Source of the DNA: JBHEKP01 sp041859375
GTDB lineage: Bacteria > Hydrogenedentota > Hydrogenedentia > Hydrogenedentales > CAITNO01
Direction of reading: 5' to 3'
Assembly: GCA_041859375.1 (NCBI GenBank)
Contig: JBHEKP010000132.1
Coordinates: forward strand, 1 to 8,006
DNA: 8,006 bases
The notes beneath the pieces are model-generated. The model searched no databases and was not told where the DNA came from. It saw nothing but the letters and a program-made list of their open reading frames with translations. How positions within the stretch are numbered: position 1 is the first letter of the stretch; each line of letters begins with the position of its first letter. The position numbers were made by a program, and so were the translations under genes. Positions 1-4,855 of this stretch are shown one piece after another.

Positions 1-192
1 CCCGGCGCTTTCCAGCTCGCGGTAGGCGCGGGCCACCGTGTTGGGGTTCACCAGCAGTTGCGCGGCCAGCACCCGCACGGGGGGCAGTTCCTCGTGGGGC
101 CTCAGCCGCCCCGCGGCCACCAGCCGTTTCACCTGCCGCAGTATCTGCAGGTAAATCGGTGTGCCGTCCTTTGGCGCGATGTGCAGTTGCAT
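1..192 (-). CDS. GntR-family transcriptional regulator, YtrA-type, N-terminal part (cut by window edge)
   Basis: The reverse complement encodes 64 residues starting MQLHIAPKDGTPIYLQILRQ and running open to position 1. This is the winged helix-turn-helix DNA-binding domain of the GntR family. The opening (PIYLQI, residues 12-17) and the helix-turn-helix stretch PPVRVLAAQLLVNPNTVARA followed by YRELESAG (residues 37-64) are typical of the short YtrA subfamily, which usually regulates neighbouring ABC transporter genes. Those genes, and the effector part of this protein, would lie to the left of the window. The ATG at 192-190 is preceded by a GGAGG Shine-Dalgarno (positions 206-202) at 9 nt, which fixes the start. 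A perfect inverted repeat overlapping the promoter suggests autoregulation. The family call is secure; the effector and targets are unknown. Confidence 0.93.
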   Translation of the reverse strand, partial: MQLHIAPKDGTPIYLQILRQVKRLVAAGRLRPHEELPPVRVLAAQLLVNPNTVARAYRELESAG

Positions 193-214
193 TCTCTGTC
201 GCCTCCATAAGATT

Positions 215-232
215 GTATTAATACGTTAATAC
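215..232. promoter_or_regulatory. Inverted-repeat operator candidate for the GntR regulator
   Basis: GTATTAA (215-221) and TTAATAC (226-232) form a perfect 7-bp inverted repeat around the spacer TACG. Its first 10 bp, GTATTAATAC, are also a palindrome. AT-rich GTAnnA...TnnTAC dyads are the type of site bound by YtrA-type GntR repressors at their own promoters. The site lies 23 nt upstream of the regulator's start codon and covers the expected -10 region, so bound repressor would block RNA polymerase. The dyad is seen directly; the binding protein is inferred from family and position. Confidence 0.7.
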
Positions 233-252
233 GGATTGGAGCCTTTTGTCAA
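226..252 (-). promoter_or_regulatory. Promoter of the GntR regulator gene
   Basis: Read on the minus strand, a perfect -35 hexamer TTGACA (252-247) is followed after 15 nt by TATTAA (231-226). Other -10 registers a few bases further on lie inside the same AT-rich dyad. A run of seven A residues (263-257 on the minus strand) sits just upstream of the -35 and resembles an UP element. The -35 match is strong; the exact -10 is uncertain because the spacing of the best hexamer is short. Confidence 0.5.
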
Positions 253-313
253 GTACTTTTTTTAAGGGGGGAAGATTGGGGGACCGAAACTGGCGTCCCG
301 GCACAAACTGATC

Positions 314-342
314 TTGACAGGCGGGACTATTTGTGCTATTTT
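314..342 (+). promoter_or_regulatory. Sigma70-like promoter toward the PD40 gene
   Basis: TTGACA (314-319) and TATTTT (337-342) are separated by the optimal 17 nt. Transcription would start near 350 and give a leader of about 170 nt before the PD40 gene at 520. The promoter diverges from the GntR promoter, and its -35 lies more than 80 bp from the inverted repeat, so direct repression from that site is not obvious. Confidence 0.55.
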
Positions 343-377
343 TCATACAGTGGGCTTCATAAATGGAGGAAGTTTTC

Positions 378-446
378 ATGGGAAGCGTGAGCAACCCCGG
401 ATGGGCTTCGGGCGGGATTCGGTCCTCAAAGCCGCAATCAGAGTGA
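378..446 (+). CDS. Possible 22-residue leader ORF
   Basis: ATG at 378 is preceded by a GGAGG Shine-Dalgarno (365-369) at 8 nt, the best ribosome binding site in this leader, and lies just downstream of the promoter at 314-342. It encodes MGSVSNPGWASGGIRSSKPQ plus SE, then TGA at 444-446. That stop overlaps another ATG (446-448) whose frame runs to 601, into the PD40 gene. The peptide has no recognisable motif, membrane segment or run of one amino acid of the kind found in classical attenuators. It could be a leader peptide, or a chance ORF with a good ribosome binding site. No function is assigned. Confidence 0.25.
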   Translation: MGSVSNPGWASGGIRSSKPQSE

Positions 447-519
447 TGCCCACCGCCCGCAGACGCGTGACCCGTGATGCCGTTATTTTGAAAAGCCCCA
501 AATTCAAAGGATCGCGATC

Positions 520-2448
520 ATGCTTAGCCAACATGCCGAGAGCCATCAAAAGCAGCCGCGTCCCTGCCGGCGCCTTCCCCTCAAGCGGGTGTTGTTTTTA
601 AGTCAGATCGTGGCGGCTTTGTGTCTCCACGCGACAGTGGCGGCGGATGTCCAAACCACCTTGAGCACGATGCGGGCCATAGGGAACGTCTACATGCCGT
701 TTGCCAATTTTCGGGCCAGCCAGGACATATACGTTGTTAACGCCGACGGCGGCGACTTGACGGCCCTCACTTCCACGGAGGAAAACGAAGTCTCCCCCGC
801 ATGGTCGTCTGACGGTGGAAAGATTGCCTTTGCGGCACGGCGCGGCGGTCATTTTGTGATTGCTGTCATGGATGCGGACGGGGGCAACATTCACGACATT
901 ACGACGCCGGACCTGGCCCAGAGTTATCTTGATGTGGCATGCATGCCGGCCTGGTCGCCGGATGGGAAAAAGATCGCTTTTACCTCCTCGCGGGATGGGA
1001 AGGCGGGCATTTCCGTCATGGATTTGGAAACAGGGACGACGGCGAAACTCACGGACGACACCGCCTCCAGCTCCTATCCAAGCTGGTCCCCGGACGGATT
1101 GCGCATCGCCTTCACATGCCGCCATGACGACATTGATCACATCCACATTATGAACGCGGACGGAACGAACCCGCACAATCTCACCCAGACACCCGACTCT
1201 GGCGAGATGGCGCCGTCGTGGTCGCCCGACGGCGGGCATATCGCGTTCATGAGCATACGCGATTTCGATCCATGGGAGATTTCGGTTGTCGCGGCGGATG
1301 GAACCGACCGGCGCCAACTGACCGAAAACAAGCTTGCGGACTGTTTCCCCGCATGGTCGCCCGATGGCAGCCGGATCGTCTTCGCCCGAACCACGGGAAT
1401 CTGGGTCATGAACACGGACGGCGGCGACTTGCATGGCGTGGCCGGGGTTCCTGACATACCAGACGCCCCGGGCAGAATCTGGGCCACCATGCCTTCATGG
1501 TCGCCCGACGGAAAGAAGATAGTCTTCAGCAGGGGCCCTTTGGTTGCGGAGCAGCGGGGGGCCGCGAAATGGCTGTACCTTGGAGAGAACGGCGAGCTGA
1601 TCGCTCCTGCGGAAAATGCGGCGCCGCCGGGCAACATCCTGTATGTTGCGCGAAACGGGGCTGGTCTCAGCCTGGTCCACAGCGGACCGGCCTGGAGTGG
1701 CACCTACGCCGAAATCCCCCAGCATGGAAGAATTGTCATGCATCAGGCGCCAAACGAGGTGGACAAGAATGAGGCGCCAACGAAATGGCCCTTCGCGGAT
1801 TCCAATGGAAAAGTATGCGCCCCGCCACCGGGGGCGGTCGTAGGAAAACAACCGATGAAGGAGGCAACGCCGCCGGCGGATGTCATCGGATGGGTGTTTC
1901 TGTTGGCGGACGGCGGGTTTGCGGCCCCCGCGCTGGAAACGCCGCCCCAACCCAACGTGTTGTGGGTTCGGCGCAAGGATGGGGGGATTGAATTCATACG
2001 AAGCGGACCCAGGAAAAAGGGACAGCTATACGCCACCGTCCGGCCCGACCGCCGGATTGTGCTGGCCGACAAGCCTGACAAACCCTGCGGATTCTGGCAT
2101 GTGGTCAATGAGAAGGGCGAGCCTCTCCCATTGCCAGCCGGATTGCATTCACCCGCCCCCTCACCGGGCGAGGAAGCCGACCAGAATAGCGGTTGGATTA
2201 TCACCCAACACGCCGGTGGCGGGCTGTCTTTGGTGAGTACAGGTAGCGAGAGACCTTACCGGGAATATTTCTTTTGGGACGACGAAGGAAACTGGTACAG
2301 TGCGAGTCTGCCCACGGATCCGCAGTTGGCCGCACCCATCAAAGCCCAGATTATCAAAGAGAAGCAAGAAGAAGAGAGGAGGAAGAGCGCCGCGGAATCC
2401 GCCCCGGGCCAGGCATCCTTGCACAGCAAGGAGGGAGAGGCACGATGA
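520..2448 (+). CDS. Secreted PD40 (TolB-like) beta-propeller protein with C-terminal repeats
   Basis: A 642-residue protein. An n-region rich in K/R (residues 11-23) precedes a hydrophobic stretch (24-42) ending VAA, so export by Sec with cleavage after about residue 42 is likely. Residues about 68-340 carry six PD40 motifs of the form WSPDGxxIAF, with tryptophans at 95, 145, 189, 234, 279 and 327. They alternate with VMNADG-type strands, which predicts a six-bladed TolB-like propeller. The TolB N-terminal domain is absent, and no pal or tol gene is nearby, so this is not called TolB. Residues 351-596 hold repeated units I do not recognise. The last 35 residues are a charged, probably helical tail. 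The ATG at 520 follows AAAGGA (506-511) by 8 nt, and an in-frame TGA at 475-477 limits any upstream extension. The likely role is a periplasmic or surface binding scaffold; ligand unknown. Codons are less GC-biased than in the genes downstream. Confidence 0.85.
   Translation: MLSQHAESHQKQPRPCRRLPLKRVLFLSQIVAALCLHATVAADVQTTLSTMRAIGNVYMPFANFRASQDIYVVNADGGDLTALTSTEENEVSPAWSSDGGKIAFAARRGGHFVIAVMDADGGNIHDITTPDLAQSYLDVACMPAWSPDGKKIAFTSSRDGKAGISVMDLETGTTAKLTDDTASSSYPSWSPDGLRIAFTCRHDDIDHIHIMNADGTNPHNLTQTPDSGEMAPSWSPDGGHIAFMSIRDFDPWEISVVAADGTDRRQLTENKLADCFPAWSPDGSRIVFARTTGIWVMNTDGGDLHGVAGVPDIPDAPGRIWATMPSWSPDGKKIVFSRGPLVAEQRGAAKWLYLGENGELIAPAENAAPPGNILYVARNGAGLSLVHSGPAWSGTYAEIPQHGRIVMHQAPNEVDKNEAPTKWPFADSNGKVCAPPPGAVVGKQPMKEATPPADVIGWVFLLADGGFAAPALETPPQPNVLWVRRKDGGIEFIRSGPRKKGQLYATVRPDRRIVLADKPDKPCGFWHVVNEKGEPLPLPAGLHSPAPSPGEEADQNSGWIITQHAGGGLSLVSTGSERPYREYFFWDDEGNWYSASLPTDPQLAAPIKAQIIKEKQEEERRKSAAESAPGQASLHSKEGEAR
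1570..2307 (+). repeat. Protein-level internal repeats in the C-terminal half of the PD40 protein
   Basis: Residues 351-596 contain three related units of about 40 residues: ILYVARNGAGLSLVHSGP (from 373), VLWVRRKDGGIEFIRSGP (from 480) and WIITQHAGGGLSLVSTGS (from 559). The first two each continue to an RIV[ML] strand; in the third the matching segment reads GNWYSA. Shorter aromatic-plus-glycine segments sit before and between them (WLYLGENGELIAP at 351, WPFADSNGKVCAPPPG at 423, WVFLLADGGFAAP at 458, WHVVNEKGEPLPLPAG at 526). The pattern suggests a beta-rich repeat domain attached to the propeller. The repeats are visible only as protein, not as near-identical DNA, so the duplication is old. 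I do not know this domain family. Confidence 0.6.
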
Positions 2449-2540
2449 AGTCCCGCGCCATGCCCGCCGTGCGCAAACCGTTTCCTCCGCCAATACCAAT
2501 CAAGCCCAACAGCCGCAAGGGGATGGCAAAAAGAATTTGA
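2445..2540 (+). CDS. Possible 31-residue basic, proline-rich small protein
   Basis: The ATG overlaps the stop of the PD40 gene as ATGA, the classic arrangement for translational coupling, and a GGAGG Shine-Dalgarno (2430-2434) lies 10 nt upstream. The product begins MKSRAMPAVRKPFPPPIPIK and ends PNSRKGMAKRI. It has nine lysines or arginines, no acidic residue and seven prolines. It has no membrane segment or signal peptide. Its TGA (2538-2540) falls inside the -35 element of the rpsD promoter. The overlap and ribosome binding site argue for translation; the short length and lack of a recognised family argue for caution. Function unknown. Confidence 0.4.
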   Translation: MKSRAMPAVRKPFPPPIPIKPNSRKGMAKRI

Positions 2541-2566
2541 CACTGCGGGGCGTCAACAGATAGTAT
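2537..2566 (+). promoter_or_regulatory. rpsD promoter
   Basis: TTGACA (2537-2542) and TAGTAT (2561-2566) are separated by 18 nt, a good sigma70-type match. Transcription would begin near 2573, leaving a 5' leader of about 145 nt. The -35 overlaps the stop codon of the 31-residue ORF. No terminator separates the PD40 gene from this promoter, so some readthrough into rpsD is possible. Confidence 0.6.
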
Positions 2567-2572
2567 ATCGCT

Positions 2573-2716
2573 CCTGTCAATGGCAGAAAGTGTTTGTGTG
2601 TCCGCGCTTACGCGCCCCGCAATCCCGAAAAAAGGGGGAGTGTGGTCTGCGCGGCGGCGGCAACCGCAGGGTGTGCGTGTTCAGCCCCTGCAAGCGAAAA
2701 GGATAGAGACGGTTTT
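2573..2716 (+). promoter_or_regulatory. Structured 5' leader of rpsD
   Basis: The leader can form several hairpins: CGCG-CTTA-CGCG (2603-2614), CTGCG (2647-2651) with CGCAG (2665-2669), and GCAGGG (2666-2671) with CCCTGC (2686-2691). The last two share bases and exclude each other. S4 is a known repressor of its own mRNA in bacteria such as E. coli and Bacillus, where it binds a folded leader, so such a role is plausible here. I do not recognise the known S4 leader pseudoknot in this sequence. An AAAAGGA ribosome binding site (2697-2703) lies 13 nt from the ATG, which is rather far. No other gene is seen here. Confidence 0.3.
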
Positions 2717-3328
2717 ATGGCCAGATACGTTGGACCTAAGCACAAGTTGAGTCGGCGAATTGGCAAATGCGTCTGGGGCCGCCCGAACAGCCCCGCGCTG
2801 CGGCGTCCGTTCCCGGCGGGCCAGCACGGCGAGAACATCCGCCGCAAGATGTCCGTGTACGGCACGCAGCTTCTGGAAAAGCAGAAGCTCCGCATGTACT
2901 ACGGCGGCATCATGGAGCGCCAGATGCGCCGCATCTTCGCCGAGGCCAAGCGCATGGAGGGGAACACCGGCTCCAATCTCATGCAGCTTCTTGAGTCGCG
3001 GCTGGACTGCGTGGTGTGGCGTCTTGGCTTCGCGCCGACGATTTTCGCGGCGCGCCAGCTTGTGACGCACTGCCACGTGCTGGTGAACGGCGCGAAGGTC
3101 AACGTGCCCTCCTACCATGTGAAGCCGGGCATGGCCATCGCCATCCGCGAGAAGAGCCGCAAGATCCCGATGGTTGTCGAGGGCGCGGAGCATCCGCCGA
3201 TTCAGATTCCGGATTACCTTGAGCGCGCCGCGAAGTCCTTCGAGGGCAAAATGGTCGCGCTTCCGGGCCCGGAATCGATTCCGTTCCAGGTGGACACGAA
3301 CAGCATCATCGGTTTCTACTCCCGGTAA
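2717..3328 (+). CDS. rpsD: 30S ribosomal protein S4
   Basis: A 203-residue protein, close to the 206 residues of E. coli S4. S4 binds 16S rRNA early in small-subunit assembly at the five-way junction of the 5' domain and takes part in decoding accuracy. The N-terminal part (MARYVGPKHKLSRRIG, then the LRRPFPAGQHG segment at 28-38) and the helical region with ERQMRRIF (67-74) are followed by the S4 RNA-binding domain at about 94-157 (ESRLDCVVWRLGFAPTIFAARQLV, HVLVNGAKVNVPSY). Only one cysteine lies near the N terminus, so this is the zinc-free C-minus form. The loop RMYYGGIM appears one residue longer than in E. coli S4. The ATG at 2717 is chosen because family homology begins there; the upstream in-frame extension to 2594 is low-complexity. 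The gene has its own promoter and terminator and is not in an alpha operon here. Confidence 0.97.
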   Translation: MARYVGPKHKLSRRIGKCVWGRPNSPALRRPFPAGQHGENIRRKMSVYGTQLLEKQKLRMYYGGIMERQMRRIFAEAKRMEGNTGSNLMQLLESRLDCVVWRLGFAPTIFAARQLVTHCHVLVNGAKVNVPSYHVKPGMAIAIREKSRKIPMVVEGAEHPPIQIPDYLERAAKSFEGKMVALPGPESIPFQVDTNSIIGFYSR

Positions 3329-3350
3329 CCGAGCTAGCGCAGCTACCCCC

Positions 3351-3391
3351 CTGGCGGACCGTTCCCATAGGCGGCCCGCCAGTTTTATTTT
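3351..3391 (+). terminator. Intrinsic terminator after rpsD
   Basis: CTGGCGGACCG (3351-3361) pairs with CGGCCCGCCAG (3372-3382) with one A:C mismatch and a 10-nt loop. It is followed directly by TTTTATTTT (3383-3391). The GC-rich stem plus U-tract, 22 nt after the rpsD stop, is a textbook Rho-independent terminator. Confidence 0.88.
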
Positions 3392-3403
3392 CAGGCACAC
3401 AGT

Positions 3404-3423
3404 ACGGACCCGGCATGGTCCGT
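3404..3423 (+). promoter_or_regulatory. Perfect hairpin in the purA 5' region
   Basis: ACGGACC (3404-3410) and GGTCCGT (3417-3423) form a perfect 7-bp inverted repeat around CGGCAT, ending 5 nt before the purA Shine-Dalgarno. There is no U-tract, so it is not a terminator. It may be an RNA structure affecting purA translation or a protein-binding dyad. No clear -35/-10 pair was found for purA between 3392 and 3442. Confidence 0.4.
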
Positions 3424-3442
3424 CCGCCGGAGGCAACAGGCT

Positions 3443-4714
3443 ATGACGATAGAGATTGTGGTTGGCGCGAACTGGGGCGACGAGGGCAAGGGGCGCATGG
3501 TGGACTATTTCGCCCAGGACGCCGATTTTGTGGTCCGCTACCAGGGCGGCAACAACGCGGGCCACACGGTGGTCATCGACGAGGGCGAGTTCAAGCTGCA
3601 CCTGCTGCCGTCGGGCGTGTTCAACCCGAATGTGGTGAACATCCTCGGCCCCGGCATGGTGATAGACCTTGAGGCTCTGGTGACCGAGCTGGGGGATTTG
3701 CGCTCGCGGGGCGTGAACCCGAACATCCGCATCTCCGACCGGGCCACCATCTGCTTCCCCTTCCACCGGATGGAGGACGGCTGGGAGGAGGAGCGGCTGG
3801 GCAAGAACGCCTACGGATCCACGCGCCGCGGCATCGCGCCGGCCTACGGCGACCGCACCATCAAGAAGGCCATCCAGGTGGGCGAGGTGCTCTACCCGGA
3901 GCGCCTCAGCGAGCGGCTGCGCGCCGTCTGCGACTGGAAGCTGCTCATGGCCGAGCGGATTTACGGCAAGACCGCGCCCTTCACCTTTGAGGAGATGCTC
4001 GGCTGGGTGGAGAAGAACGGCGGCGCGCTGCGGGACATGATCTGCGACACCTCCGCGCTGCTCGACGAGGGCGCGAAGGCGGGCAAAAAGATCCTCTTCG
4101 AGGCGCAGCTCGGCACCCTGCGCGACCTCAACTTCGGCATTTACCCCTACACCACGTCGTCCTGCACGCTGGCGGCCTTCGCGCCCATCGGCGGCGGTCT
4201 TTTCGGCCACGCGCCCGACCGCGTGGTGGCGGTGGTGAAGGCCTTCTCCACCTGCGTGGGCGAGGGCCCCTTTGTGACGCTGATGGAGAAGGAGGCCGCC
4301 GACGCGCTGCGCGTTTCCGCCAAGGAATACGGCGCGGCGACGGGCCGCCCGCGCACCATCGGCCACTTTGACGCGCTGGCCACGCGCTACGGCGCGAGGA
4401 TGCAGGGGGCCACGGGCGTGGCGCTGACCAAGCTGGACAGCCTGAGCGGCCAGAAGACGCTGAAAATCTGCACGCACTACGAGTGGCGCGGGCGGCGCTT
4501 CGACAGCTTCCCGCTGAACGCGGTGCTGGAGGAGGCGACTCCCGTGTACATCGAGATGCCGGGCTGGTCCGAGGACATCGGCGGGGTCCGCCGTTTTGAG
4601 GATCTGCCCAAGGCCGCGCGGGACTACGTGGAAAAGATTGAAGAGCTCATCGAATGCCCGGTGCAGTACGTTTCGGTGGGCCCCGAGCGCGAGGCGCTCA
4701 TCGTCCGCGCGTAA
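3443..4714 (+). CDS. purA: Adenylosuccinate synthetase (divergent sequence type)
   Basis: A 423-residue enzyme (E. coli 432) that joins IMP and aspartate using GTP to make adenylosuccinate, the first committed step from IMP to AMP; cytoplasmic. The P-loop-like WGDEGKG (residues 11-17) includes the catalytic Asp13, and GGNNAGHTV (36-43) holds the catalytic His41. STRRGIAPAYGDR (126-138), YPYTTSS (234-240) and ATGRPR (299-304) with LTKLD (328-332) give the IMP and GTP sites; LTKLD is the guanine-recognising motif. The segment FEAQLGTLRDLNFGIYPY (219-236) replaces the usual FEGAQGTLLDIDHGTYPY, and GEGPF (273-277) replaces GGGPF, so this is a divergent branch of the family. The ATG at 3443 has GGAGG (3429-3433) 9 nt upstream. 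Its neighbours rpsD and mfd are not purine genes. Confidence 0.96.
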   Translation: MTIEIVVGANWGDEGKGRMVDYFAQDADFVVRYQGGNNAGHTVVIDEGEFKLHLLPSGVFNPNVVNILGPGMVIDLEALVTELGDLRSRGVNPNIRISDRATICFPFHRMEDGWEEERLGKNAYGSTRRGIAPAYGDRTIKKAIQVGEVLYPERLSERLRAVCDWKLLMAERIYGKTAPFTFEEMLGWVEKNGGALRDMICDTSALLDEGAKAGKKILFEAQLGTLRDLNFGIYPYTTSSCTLAAFAPIGGGLFGHAPDRVVAVVKAFSTCVGEGPFVTLMEKEAADALRVSAKEYGAATGRPRTIGHFDALATRYGARMQGATGVALTKLDSLSGQKTLKICTHYEWRGRRFDSFPLNAVLEEATPVYIEMPGWSEDIGGVRRFEDLPKAARDYVEKIEELIECPVQYVSVGPEREALIVRA

Positions 4715-4728
4715 GACGCGACAGCAGT

Positions 4729-4746
4729 CCTGCGCGCCGGCGCAGG
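4729..4746 (+). repeat. Hairpin 1 downstream of purA
   Basis: CCTGCGC (4729-4735) and GCGCAGG (4740-4746) form a perfect 7-bp inverted repeat around GCCG, 15 nt after the purA stop. No U-tract follows, so simple intrinsic termination is not supported. Confidence 0.45.
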
Positions 4747-4762
4747 CGGGAGTTTGCGGCAC

Positions 4763-4802
4763 ACCGCCGGAGTCCCCCCGGGTGGGGGAAGATTCCGGCG
4801 GT
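4763..4802 (+). repeat. Hairpin 2, long two-part stem between purA and mfd
   Basis: ACCGCCGGA (4763-4771) pairs perfectly with TCCGGCGGT (4794-4802). Inside it, TCCCCC (4773-4778) pairs with GGGGGA (4784-4789) around a CGGGT loop. The result is a bulged stem of about 15 bp. Only a short TTT follows. It could terminate purA inefficiently, or be a REP-like dispersed palindrome; the window holds only one copy. Confidence 0.5.
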
Positions 4803-4819
4803 TTGCCCGTGTTTGAAAA

Positions 4820-4836
4820 CGGCCCTTTGAGGGCCG
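4820..4836 (+). repeat. Hairpin 3 just upstream of mfd
   Basis: CGGCCCT (4820-4826) and AGGGCCG (4830-4836) form a perfect 7-bp stem with a TTG loop, 10 nt before the A-rich ribosome binding site of mfd. It lies in the 5' untranslated region of mfd if transcription starts upstream. No promoter is clear in 4715-4855. Confidence 0.45.
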
Positions 4837-4855
4837 GAAAAGGCGCAAAAGGAAC

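Noticed and set aside
314..601. A 95-codon plus-strand frame overlapping the start of the PD40 gene
   Set aside because: Its first codon is the TTG of the -35 hexamer, so it would not be transcribed in full, and there is no ribosome binding site for it.
595..645. A possible lipoprotein signal in the PD40 protein (Cys35 in VAALC)
   Set aside because: The residue before the cysteine is leucine, which does not fit the lipobox; a standard Sec signal peptidase site at VAA fits better.
598..1434. A 278-codon minus-strand frame opposite the propeller region
   Set aside because: It mirrors the repeated PD40 motifs (recurring GRP and VRVHD strings) and has no support of its own.
520..2448. Calling the PD40 gene tolB
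   Set aside because: Only the propeller is shared; the TolB N-terminal domain, usual length and Tol-Pal neighbours are missing.
2594..2716. An N-terminal extension of 41 residues on S4
   Set aside because: S4 family homology begins exactly at the ATG at 2717; the extension is low-complexity and lies in the likely untranslated leader.
4729..4836. A CRISPR-like or tandem repeat array in the purA-mfd gap
   Set aside because: The three hairpins differ in sequence and spacing; there are no direct repeats with unique spacers.
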